From NCBI GenBank assembly GCA_016235595.1, contig JACRJX010000019.1:28391-92390 (forward strand): a stretch of DNA of 64,000 nucleotides. Direction: 5' to 3'. The notes under the pieces are model-generated. The model saw nothing but the letters and a program-made list of their open reading frames with translations. It made no database searches and had not been told where the DNA came from. Shown here piece after piece: positions 8,855-16,353 of this stretch (positions within the stretch are counted from its first letter, which is position 1; each line of letters begins with the position of its first letter). The position numbers and the translations under genes are program-made. The DNA comes from Verrucomicrobiota bacterium. Lineage in GTDB: Bacteria > Verrucomicrobiota > Verrucomicrobiia > CAIQCK01.

Positions 8855-9715
8855 ATGAAGAATCCATACAAGTCATATGTTTCTGCCTATGTCCGATTGA
8901 TGGGGAAGGGCAAGGCGTGTCCTCTTGGCGGCATTCCGCCAGCCAAGCGTCCCAAGTTGCGCGCGAGCGCGCCGAAGGTGTTGATCTTTGCGCCGCATCC
9001 GGATGATGAGTGCATCATCGGTGCCTTGGCCCTGCGGCTCTTGCGGGAGGCGAAGATGAATGTCATCAACGTCGCCGTCACGCAAGGCAGCAACAAGGCA
9101 CGTCAAGCGGGTCGGCTCGCGGAGTTGCGCGACGCCTGCAACTTCCTTGGCTTTGGCCTGCTGACGACACAGGAGAACGGTCTCGAAAAGATCAGCCCGA
9201 AAGGCCGCGAACAGGATCCGGCCAACTGGGCCGCCGCTGTGGACGTGGTTGCCGGCATTCTCACCGCGCAGCAGCCGCGCGTCGTCTTCATCCCGCACGC
9301 ACAGGATTGGAACGGCACGCACATCGGCACAAGCTTGCTGGTCACGGAGGCCATGGCCAAACTCGGCGCGGCGTTCACCTGTTTGGTGGTGGAGACGGAG
9401 TTTTGGGGCGCGATGACGACACCCAATTTGATGGTGGAGTCCAGCGTGCGCGATGTGGCGGACATGATCGCGGCAACGTCGTTCCACGTGGGCGAGGTGC
9501 AGCGCAATCCCTACCATCTCGGCCTGCCGGCGTGGATGCAGGACAACGTCCGCCGTGGCGCGGAGATCGTTGGCGGCCAGGGCGGCCAGGCGCCAAACTA
9601 TGCATTCGCCACGCTGTATCGTTTGCAGCGATGGTCCGGCGGCAAGCTGGAAAAGTTTTTCGACGGTGGCAAGCTGCTTTCTTGTCAGGATGAACTGAAG
9701 CCGTTATTTACGTAA
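8855..9715 (+). CDS. PIG-L/LmbE-family deacetylase
   Basis: Zinc-dependent N-deacetylase family whose members act on N-acetylglucosaminyl groups (PIG-L, MshB, BshB). The metal-binding motif PHPDDE is at about residue 47 (FAPHPDDECIIGAL). The conserved VAVTQGSNKARQAGRLAELRDA block and a second-shell histidine in the VVFIPHAQDWNGTHIG segment support the family. There is no signal peptide, so it acts in the cytoplasm. It lies between the ROK-like kinase (12 bases) and the DegT aminotransferase (37 bases), so an amino-sugar substrate is likely, though unproven. Confidence 0.85.
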   Translation: MKNPYKSYVSAYVRLMGKGKACPLGGIPPAKRPKLRASAPKVLIFAPHPDDECIIGALALRLLREAKMNVINVAVTQGSNKARQAGRLAELRDACNFLGFGLLTTQENGLEKISPKGREQDPANWAAAVDVVAGILTAQQPRVVFIPHAQDWNGTHIGTSLLVTEAMAKLGAAFTCLVVETEFWGAMTTPNLMVESSVRDVADMIAATSFHVGEVQRNPYHLGLPAWMQDNVRRGAEIVGGQGGQAPNYAFATLYRLQRWSGGKLEKFFDGGKLLSCQDELKPLFT

Positions 9716-9752
9716 GCAATCCGAACAAACAACCATAAGGAGACAGAGAGAG

Positions 9753-10877
9753 ATGAAGGTTCCGTTCTACGGTCACGTCAAGCAATACCAGAACATCAAG
9801 GCTGAGATTGACGCCAACATCCAGCGGGTGCTGATGAGCGGCGAATATGTCCAAGGCCCGATGCTCAAGCAGTTCGAGGCGGAGTTCGCCAAATACAGCG
9901 GCACCAAGTTCGCCGTCGGCCTCGGCAACGGCACCGACGCGATCTGGCTCGCGCTGATGGCGCTCGGCATCGGACCTGGCGACGAGGTCATCACGCACCC
10001 GAACACGTTCTTCGCGACCGCCGAGGCGATCTGGATCGCCGGCGCGACCGCGGTGTTCGTGGACTGCTGCCCGAAGACCAAGTGCATTGACCCGGCCAAG
10101 ATCGAGGCCGCCATCACGCCCAAGACCAAGGCGATCATCCCGGTCCATCTCTACGGCCAGTGCGCCGACATGCCGGCCATCAAGAAGATCGCCGACAAGC
10201 ACAAGCTGAAGATCGTTGAGGACAACGCGCAGGCCATTGACGCGAATGGCGGCAGCTTCCGCATCGGCGAACTGAGCGACGCGGCGACTACGAGCTTCAT
10301 CATCCAGAAGAACCTCGGCACGTTCGGCGACAGCGGCGCGCTGGTGACCAACAACGCCGACATTGACGCGAAGGTCCGCAAGCTGCGCAACCACGGTTCG
10401 GGCAAGCGCAACGTCCACAGCTTCGGTTTCAACAGCCGGCTCGACGACATCCACGCCGGCATCCTCAGCGCCAAGCTCAAGCACATCGGTGAGTGGTCCG
10501 ACCTCCGCCGCAAGTGGGCCGCGCGTTACACCGCCGGACTCAAGGGCGCGAAGAACTTCACACTGCCCTACGAAGTGCCGGGCTATCGCCATGTGTTCCA
10601 CCTCTACGCTATTGAGACGAAGAAAGCCGAACAACGCGACGCGATGGTGCAGTTCCTCGTGGACAACGGCATCGATGCCAAGACGCACTACTCGATCGCG
10701 ATCCACAAGCAGGAAGGTTATCCGTGGGGCAAGGGCGCGCGCATCGTCGGCTCCGTGGCCAACGCTGAGCACAACGCCGCGACCTGCGTCAGCCTCCCGA
10801 TGTTCCCCGAGCTGACCGCCGAGGAAGTGGACTACGTCATTGCCAAAGCCCTCGAGTGGGACAAGGCACAGAAGTAA
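9753..10877 (+). CDS. DegT/DnrJ/EryC1/StrS-family sugar aminotransferase
   Basis: PLP-dependent aminotransferase that converts keto-sugars to amino-sugars in this family. The PLP lysine is at about residue 186 in FIIQKNLGTFGDSGALVTN. GNGTDAIWLAL, PVHLYGQCADM and IVEDNAQAIDA are the family's cofactor and dimer motifs. A good Shine-Dalgarno AAGGAGA at 9737-9743 precedes the ATG. Codon use is strongly biased to AAG, ATC and GGC, like a highly expressed gene. With a Gfo/Idh/MocA oxidoreductase downstream, the pair resembles the NtdA/NtdC arrangement of kanosamine synthesis; that comparison rests on family and order only. Confidence 0.88.
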   Translation: MKVPFYGHVKQYQNIKAEIDANIQRVLMSGEYVQGPMLKQFEAEFAKYSGTKFAVGLGNGTDAIWLALMALGIGPGDEVITHPNTFFATAEAIWIAGATAVFVDCCPKTKCIDPAKIEAAITPKTKAIIPVHLYGQCADMPAIKKIADKHKLKIVEDNAQAIDANGGSFRIGELSDAATTSFIIQKNLGTFGDSGALVTNNADIDAKVRKLRNHGSGKRNVHSFGFNSRLDDIHAGILSAKLKHIGEWSDLRRKWAARYTAGLKGAKNFTLPYEVPGYRHVFHLYAIETKKAEQRDAMVQFLVDNGIDAKTHYSIAIHKQEGYPWGKGARIVGSVANAEHNAATCVSLPMFPELTAEEVDYVIAKALEWDKAQK

Positions 10878-10890
10878 GAAACGCTTGGAA

Positions 10891-11008
10891 TAATGGAGTG
10901 GTGGAGTATTGGAGTCATGGGTTGTTTGAAGCAGCCCGGCGCTCCAATACTCCTGACTCCAAAACTCTGTTCCTGGACCCAACACTCCATCACTCCAACA
11001 CTCCATTA
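10891..11008. repeat. long GGAGT-type inverted repeat inside the sugar unit
   Basis: Left arm 10891-10921 and right arm 10978-11008 are inverted copies matching at 26 of 31 positions, each built from tandem TGGAGTG-like units. Inside lies a second, perfect 12-bp stem (GGAGTATTGGAG 10903-10914 with CTCCAATACTCC 10942-10953). The element fills nearly the whole gap between the aminotransferase stop (10877) and the oxidoreductase start (11014). There is no U-tract, so it looks like a repeat or RNA-processing hairpin rather than a classical terminator. Confidence 0.85.
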
Positions 11009-11013
11009 CCCCA

Positions 11014-12084
11014 ATGAAAAAATACTCCGTCATCGTTGTCGGCATGGGCAAGCGTGGCATGCATCACGCCGCCGCGTTCAACGCCAACCCGCGTTTCCAA
11101 GTCGCCGGCATTTGCGACATTGATCAGGCGCGCCTCGATGCCGCCGCGGCCAAGCTCGGCAATCCGAAAACGAGCAAGGACGCCGCTGCTCTCGCGGCTG
11201 AACTGAAACCGGACGTGTTCTGCTTTTGCACGATGCCGCATCTGCGCATGCCTTTCATCAAGGCCGGCGTTCAGGGCGGCGCGAAGCTCATCGCGTTCGA
11301 GAAGCCGGTCTCGCTGACTTCTGCTGAGATGATGGAGATGAAGAAACTGCTCGATTCTACGGGCACGAAGGCTGTCGTCAGCCACCAGCACCGCTACGGC
11401 AAGCATTACCAGAAGGTGAAGGAGATTGTTGCCAGCGGCGCGCTGGGACGCATCCACACCGTGTATGGCACCGCCACTGGCTGGATGACTCACATGCTGA
11501 GCCACATGATTGACTACTCGATGTGGTTCAACGACTACGCGCCCGGCGCGTGGGCTATGGCGCAGGCGGCAGGCAAGTCGAAGTTTGCCGACAACCATCC
11601 TTCGCCCGATTACATCGCCGGCGTCGTGCAATTCGCCAACGGCGTGCGCGGCATCTACGAATGTGGCGCCGGCGCGCCCGACCAGCCCGAAGTCGCCAAG
11701 TGGTGGGGCAAGAATCGCATCGGCGCGCAAGGCACCGAGGGTTTCGTCGAGGTGCTGACCAACGGCGGCTGGCGCGCAGTCACCAAGAGCGGCGGCTGTC
11801 AGAGCGGCGACGGCGTGATGAACTACGATGCCGACATGCCGCCTTACATCCAGGACATGGCCGACTGGCTCGACGGCACGAAGCTCCATCCGTGCAATCT
11901 CGCCCATGCCACGCTCGGCGCGGAGGTCATGTTTGCCCTGCAACGTTCCGCTGCGGAAGGCGGCCAAGTCGCTCTGCCGCTCACCGTGGGTGCGGACGAA
12001 CAAGCGTTGCTCAAGGCCAGACTCTCGGACAAGCCCGTGCTTGTCTCCTGTGAAGCGAACAAGAAGGAATTCGGTCTCGCGTAA
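11014..12084 (+). CDS. Gfo/Idh/MocA-family NAD(P)-dependent oxidoreductase
   Basis: Sugar or inositol dehydrogenase family. The Rossmann nucleotide motif is VVGMGKRGMHHAAAF at residues 8-22, and the conserved EKP signature is in IAFEKPVSLTSAEMM near residue 97. VVSHQHRYGKHYQKVKE and the histidines of WMTHMLSHMIDY fit the substrate-binding domain. No signal peptide is present. It is the last gene of the plus-strand sugar unit and is closed by the terminator at 12104. It may supply the 3-keto-sugar for the DegT aminotransferase, as NtdC does, but the substrate is unknown. Confidence 0.88.
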   Translation: MKKYSVIVVGMGKRGMHHAAAFNANPRFQVAGICDIDQARLDAAAAKLGNPKTSKDAAALAAELKPDVFCFCTMPHLRMPFIKAGVQGGAKLIAFEKPVSLTSAEMMEMKKLLDSTGTKAVVSHQHRYGKHYQKVKEIVASGALGRIHTVYGTATGWMTHMLSHMIDYSMWFNDYAPGAWAMAQAAGKSKFADNHPSPDYIAGVVQFANGVRGIYECGAGAPDQPEVAKWWGKNRIGAQGTEGFVEVLTNGGWRAVTKSGGCQSGDGVMNYDADMPPYIQDMADWLDGTKLHPCNLAHATLGAEVMFALQRSAAEGGQVALPLTVGADEQALLKARLSDKPVLVSCEANKKEFGLA

Positions 12085-12103
12085 CCAGAACTGCTCTCAC
12101 AAC

Positions 12104-12144
12104 AAAGGCGCAGGAGGCTCCGGTCTCTTGCGCCTTTTGTTTGA
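12104..12144 (+). terminator. intrinsic terminator closing the sugar unit
   Basis: Perfect 9-bp stem AAAGGCGCA (12104-12112) with TGCGCCTTT (12129-12137) around a 16-base loop, followed by TTGTTTGA. It begins 19 bases after the oxidoreductase stop codon, which fits termination of the 7427-12084 transcript. Confidence 0.8.
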
Positions 12145-12239
12145 TGTGATGGATACGACTGCAAATACAAACTGCACCATTTGCGATCTGAGACTCCTCT
12201 TACGCCGCGCGTCTCTGAGGTGACGAGGATTCTTAGTTC

Positions 12240-12268
12240 TTCACACTGCATTCTTCATTTGCTATACA
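12240..12268 (+). promoter_or_regulatory. sigma-70-type promoter for the pentapeptide-repeat gene
   Basis: TTCACA at 12240-12245 and TATACA at 12263-12268 are separated by 17 bases, 9 of 12 consensus matches. Transcription would start near 12275, only about 9 bases before the ATG at 12284. A short AGGA lies at 12275-12278. Confidence 0.5.
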
Positions 12269-12283
12269 CACCTCAGGAATCTT

Positions 12284-13105
12284 ATGGCCAACCCGGAATA
12301 CCTCAAGATCCTCGAGCTGGGCGTCGAGCTGTGGAACAAATGGAGAGACGAGCATCCCGACATAAGACCAGACCTCAGTTACACGAACCTCGGCGGCGTG
12401 TACCTTGGCGGGGCGGATCTCAGTCGCGCAGACCTTAGCCGCACGGATCTCGGCCGCGCCGACCTCAGCGGCGCCAATCTCCGCGACGCAAACCTTGGCG
12501 GCGCGAACCTTGGCGGCGCGAAGCTCGTTCATGCGAACCTCAACGGCGCCGACCTTGTTCATGCGAACCTCAGCGGCGCGGATCTCAGCGACGCGAACCT
12601 TGTTCATGCGAACTTCGTCCATGTAAACTTCAGCAACGCTTGTCTCCGCGGTGCGGCTCTGGTCGGCGCGGACCTTCTCGGCGCTTATTTCAGCGGTGCG
12701 ATCCTGATCGGCGCGGATATGCGGGGAGCGGACCTCCGCGGCGCGCACCTCAACAACGCGGACCTTCGCGGCGCGAACCTTGTTCATGCAAACCTCAGCG
12801 GTGCAGAACTCGTTCATGCGAATCTCAGCGGCGCGGATCTTAGCAGCACGAACCTCCGCGGTGCGGACCTTGGCGGTGCGGACTTCAGTAATGTTACATT
12901 CGACCTGACTGTTTTCGCGGACAACGACCTGAGCGAGGTTAAAGGGTTGGAGACGGTGAGGCATGGAGGTCCTTCCACAATCGGCATAGACACGCTCTAC
13001 AAATCACGGGGGCAAATACCCGAGAGCTTCCTGCGAAATGCGGGCGTGCCGGACAGGTTCATCGAGCATATGCGCGCCCTGTTCAGCAGCGAGCGGGCGA
13101 TCTAG
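12284..13105 (+). CDS. pentapeptide-repeat protein
   Basis: Residues about 28-205 are an unbroken run of roughly 35 A(D/N)LXX pentapeptides, which should fold as a right-handed quadrilateral beta-helix of eight to nine coils. An unusual sub-unit recurs at least four times, LVHANLSGA or close variants, and the DNA of these copies is nearly identical, pointing to recent internal duplication. The N-terminal 25 residues (ILELGVELWNKWRDEHPDI) and the C-terminal 60 residues (KSRGQIPESFLRNAGVPDRF) are not repeats and form caps. No signal peptide or membrane segment is visible, so it is cytoplasmic. Some family members mimic DNA and bind gyrase, but nothing here shows that role. Confidence 0.9.
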   Translation: MANPEYLKILELGVELWNKWRDEHPDIRPDLSYTNLGGVYLGGADLSRADLSRTDLGRADLSGANLRDANLGGANLGGAKLVHANLNGADLVHANLSGADLSDANLVHANFVHVNFSNACLRGAALVGADLLGAYFSGAILIGADMRGADLRGAHLNNADLRGANLVHANLSGAELVHANLSGADLSSTNLRGADLGGADFSNVTFDLTVFADNDLSEVKGLETVRHGGPSTIGIDTLYKSRGQIPESFLRNAGVPDRFIEHMRALFSSERAI

Positions 13106-13231
13106 TTACACTCCTGTTTCATCAGCGGCAGCCGGGTCAACGGGAGGCATCGTCACGAATCTCGACGCGGACGGGGCGATCCGGTAGGATTGCGGCGCAA
13201 TGACAATGGCTTCCCAAGGGAGAAATGGCCT

Positions 13232-14212
13232 ATGACGCTTCCGACTTCCACTTCGTCCACGCCTGACTTCAAAGACCGCCGAGTCGGTCTGATTGTCTTT
13301 GGCGTTCTGGTGATTATCCTCGGCTGCTTGTGCGCGTTGTTCGTGCCGCTGATGTTCGTCGGCCAGGCTTTCACCGCCAAACAAACCGGTGGGGATGTCA
13401 ACTACCGCATGATCATACCCGGCGTGATGATCTATGGGAGCATGGCAGTGGCGTTCATCTGGCTGGGCATCGGTTCCGCCCTTTGCCGGCGCTGGGCGCG
13501 GGCTTTGTTGCTGGTTCTGTCATGGTGTTGGTTGATCGTCGGCATTATGAGCATGGTGATGATGGCCTTCATGTTGCCGCAGATTCTCGCGGCCGCGGTT
13601 CCCGAAGGGCAGAAGTTGCCGGAGATCGGCCGCTGGGTGTTTGCGGTGACCATGGTGGGCACGATCAGCGTGATCTACGGTGTGCTGCCAGGCACGCTGG
13701 TGCTGTTCTATCGGAGCAGGCACGTCAAGGCGACCTGTGATGCGCGCGACCCGGTGAGGCGGTGGACGGACGCGTGTCCGTTGCCCGTGCTCGCGGTCAG
13801 CCTGATGCTCGCGTTCAGCGCGCTCTCGTTGCTCTCCATGCCGCTGGCGTACAACAGCGTCATGCCATTCTTTGGCAAACTGATCTCCGGCGCGCCGGCC
13901 ACGATGCTGTGTCTGGTGATTACATCGCTGATGGTGTGGACCGCGTGGGCCATTTACCGATTGGAACCTGCGGCGTGGTGGGTGACGGTCACACTCTTTG
14001 CGTTGATGATGGTCTCCGCTGCGTTGACGTTTACGCGGATTGATCTGATTGAGATGTATCGGCAGATGGGGTTCCCGCCGGATCAGATGGCCCAGATGGA
14101 AAAGCTCAGCTTTGTACGTGACCGCTCGGCGATGTGGTGGATGTCGTTGTCTGGCGTGCCGTTCTTCGGCTACCTCATCTGGGTGAAGAGATACTTCCGT
14201 CGGGCGGCGTGA
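13232..14212 (+). CDS. polytopic membrane protein of unknown function
   Basis: A 326-residue protein with about eight membrane segments, among them VGLIVFGVLVIILGCL, PGVMIYGSMAVAFIWLG, ALLLVLSWCWLIVGIM, MLCLVITSLMVWTAW and WWVTVTLFALMMVSAAL. Loops are short; the cytoplasmic-looking loop after segment four is basic (RSRHVKATCDARDPVRR). It ends with KRYFRRAA. The ATG at 13232 is chosen because AGGGAG lies about 10 bases upstream; an in-frame start at 13190 would add a hydrophilic leader. No transporter or enzyme family is recognised, and the flanking genes give no functional hint. Confidence 0.75.
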   Translation: MTLPTSTSSTPDFKDRRVGLIVFGVLVIILGCLCALFVPLMFVGQAFTAKQTGGDVNYRMIIPGVMIYGSMAVAFIWLGIGSALCRRWARALLLVLSWCWLIVGIMSMVMMAFMLPQILAAAVPEGQKLPEIGRWVFAVTMVGTISVIYGVLPGTLVLFYRSRHVKATCDARDPVRRWTDACPLPVLAVSLMLAFSALSLLSMPLAYNSVMPFFGKLISGAPATMLCLVITSLMVWTAWAIYRLEPAAWWVTVTLFALMMVSAALTFTRIDLIEMYRQMGFPPDQMAQMEKLSFVRDRSAMWWMSLSGVPFFGYLIWVKRYFRRAA

Positions 14213-14375
14213 GCGGGAGAGACGCGGTCAGGGTCGGCTCCTGATTCTTGATGGACTCTTTGCCGCACGGTCAACGGGGCGGGGAACCCGTCATCTGCGT
14301 CTGCCTGGCAACATGGGGTGTAACTTTCCGGCGGGTGGGCGGTATAAGAGAAAAACACCTCTGAAAGAACAATTC

Positions 14376-16337
14376 ATGAAACAACAGTCGCCGATTCGAT
14401 TTGGAAGGGTGCTCCGGTTCGCGGCAATGGCCGTGTGGGCTTTGGCTTGCGTGGTCAGTGGCGCGACGCCGGGCGCCGGTTTGCCCTCGAAGAACCCGGA
14501 GCAGGTGTTTCGGGAGATGGCCCCGGCGGCGAATCAGCTTGATTCGCTGGCGCAGCGATTTGATGCCGACCGCGACCAGTCTCTCTCGCCGCAAGAGCAG
14601 GAGGCGATGATTGCTTTCGTAGGGGAGAAGCACGACGAACAGTGGGCCAGACGGCTGAAGAAGTTCCTGCACGCGATTGATGCGAATCATGACGACAGGA
14701 TTGACCTGGCCGAGTGGACGCCCGCCGTGGCTCGGGTCAAACAATTCGCCAAAACGCCCGCCGAGCCTCCGAAGGCGCAGACCGTCCGGATTGCCATGAG
14801 GGACGGCGTTCATCTGGCAACGGACATTTACATGCCACAGGGCGACGGGCCGTTCCCGGTCATCCTCTCGCGCACGCCGTATGGCCGCAACAAGAAGGGC
14901 CAGAGCGGCAGCGGTTTTACACAGGGCGGGTTTGTGTTTGTGATACAGGACATGCGCGGCCGTTTCGATTCAGAGGGCGAGAATCTTCCGTTCATCGGTT
15001 GCGGCTGGGGCGAACATCAGGATGGCGTGGACACCATCGAATGGCTCAAGAAGCAGCCGTGGTGCAATGGCAGGATCGGGACGATTGGCGGCTCGGCGGG
15101 CGGTATTACGCAAAACCTCCTTGCCGGCGCGGCGCCCGACGGCCTGAAGGCGCAACATATTACGGTGGCGGCGGCGAACCTTTATTCGGATGCGTCATAC
15201 ACCGGCGGTGCGTTTCGCAAGGCTGATGCGGAGGGATGGATGACGCAGAACAAATTCGATCCGCGCGCGGTGGAGATCGCCCACGCGCATCCGAGCTACG
15301 ATGACTACTGGCGGAAGCTCGACACATCGTTGAAGTTCGCGCAGATGAATGTGCCTGCCGTGCACATCGGCGGGTGGTTCGACATGTTTGCGCAGGCGAC
15401 GATCGACGAGTTCGTCGGACGCCAGCATTCCGGCGCCAACGGCTCGCGCGGCGCGCAAAAACTCATCATGGGCCCGTGGACGCACGGCATCGGCAAGATG
15501 CCTGTGGGTGAACTGACTTTCCCCAAGGCAAACCGGGTCCCGGAACAATACAACTCTGGCCGTTGGTTCGATCACTACCTGCACGGTGCGAACAACGGCG
15601 TCGAAAAGGAACCCGCTGTCGCCTACTACGTCATGGGCGACACGAGCGTGCCCGGCGCGCCCGGCAACGAATGGCGGCACGCCGACGATTGGCCTGTGCC
15701 CGCAAAGGAGACGGCGGTTTACTTTGCGCACGACGGAAAACTCACCTTGGAGAAGCCGGCCGCCAGCGGCGACGCGCACGTCGAATTCATTTTTGATCCC
15801 GCGAATCCCTGTCCCAGCATCGGCGGCAATAACCTCAACATCGCGCGTGGGCCGATGAACCAAAACCAGATCGAGAACCGCAGCGACGTTGTCTTGTTCA
15901 CCAGCGCGCCACTCGACGACCCAATCGAAGTGACAGGCCGCGTGAAGGCGAAGGTATTCGTTTCGTCGTCGGCTGCGGATACCGATCTCTCAGTGCGTTT
16001 GTGCGACGTATACCCCGATGGAAAGAGTTATCTGATTGCCGAAGGCATCTTGCGGCTGCGTTATCGCAACTCCGCCGAAAAGCCCGAACTGCTCACGCCG
16101 GGCAGGGTCGAGGAAGTCACCGTGGATTGTTGGTCCACCAGCATCATCTTCAACAAAGGCCATCGCATCCGCGCCACCGTCACCTCCAGCAACTACCCGC
16201 GTTTCGACATCAATCCCGGCAGCGGCCAGCCTTGGTCCGATTCCGGCGCGAAGGTGAAGCAAACCAATCGCATCTACTGCGATGCGGCGCACGCTTCACG
16301 CTTGCTGTTGCCCGTTGTGGCGACGACCAGAAAGTAG
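14376..16337 (+). CDS. exported CocE/NonD-type alpha/beta hydrolase with N-terminal EF-hands
   Basis: A 653-residue exported hydrolase of the X-Pro dipeptidyl-peptidase S15/CocE family. A signal peptide covers residues 1-35 (FAAMAVWALACVVSGA core). Next come two calcium-binding EF-hand loops, DADRDQSLSPQE and DANHDDRIDLAE (residues about 65-120). The hydrolase starts near residue 135 (VRIAMRDGVHLATDIYMP). The nucleophile elbow is GGSAGG near residue 240, and the C-terminal jelly-roll domain contains DPANPCPSIGGNN and GSGQPWSD. A catalytic His lies in the GPWTHG motif. Members cleave esters or amides; the substrate is unknown. The ATG at 14376 is chosen over 14313 because it puts the signal peptide at the N-terminus. 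Confidence 0.88.
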   Translation: MKQQSPIRFGRVLRFAAMAVWALACVVSGATPGAGLPSKNPEQVFREMAPAANQLDSLAQRFDADRDQSLSPQEQEAMIAFVGEKHDEQWARRLKKFLHAIDANHDDRIDLAEWTPAVARVKQFAKTPAEPPKAQTVRIAMRDGVHLATDIYMPQGDGPFPVILSRTPYGRNKKGQSGSGFTQGGFVFVIQDMRGRFDSEGENLPFIGCGWGEHQDGVDTIEWLKKQPWCNGRIGTIGGSAGGITQNLLAGAAPDGLKAQHITVAAANLYSDASYTGGAFRKADAEGWMTQNKFDPRAVEIAHAHPSYDDYWRKLDTSLKFAQMNVPAVHIGGWFDMFAQATIDEFVGRQHSGANGSRGAQKLIMGPWTHGIGKMPVGELTFPKANRVPEQYNSGRWFDHYLHGANNGVEKEPAVAYYVMGDTSVPGAPGNEWRHADDWPVPAKETAVYFAHDGKLTLEKPAASGDAHVEFIFDPANPCPSIGGNNLNIARGPMNQNQIENRSDVVLFTSAPLDDPIEVTGRVKAKVFVSSSAADTDLSVRLCDVYPDGKSYLIAEGILRLRYRNSAEKPELLTPGRVEEVTVDCWSTSIIFNKGHRIRATVTSSNYPRFDINPGSGQPWSDSGAKVKQTNRIYCDAAHASRLLLPVVATTRK

Positions 16338-16353
16338 TTGCCTCAGTCGCAGG

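Noticed and set aside
9708..11060. Long open frame of 450 codons antisense to the DegT aminotransferase
   Set aside because: It mirrors the codon structure of the well-supported plus-strand gene, has low-complexity sequence, and matches no family. Similar antisense openings over pepA (21281-22846) and the autotransporter (57133-58506) have the same GC-codon cause.
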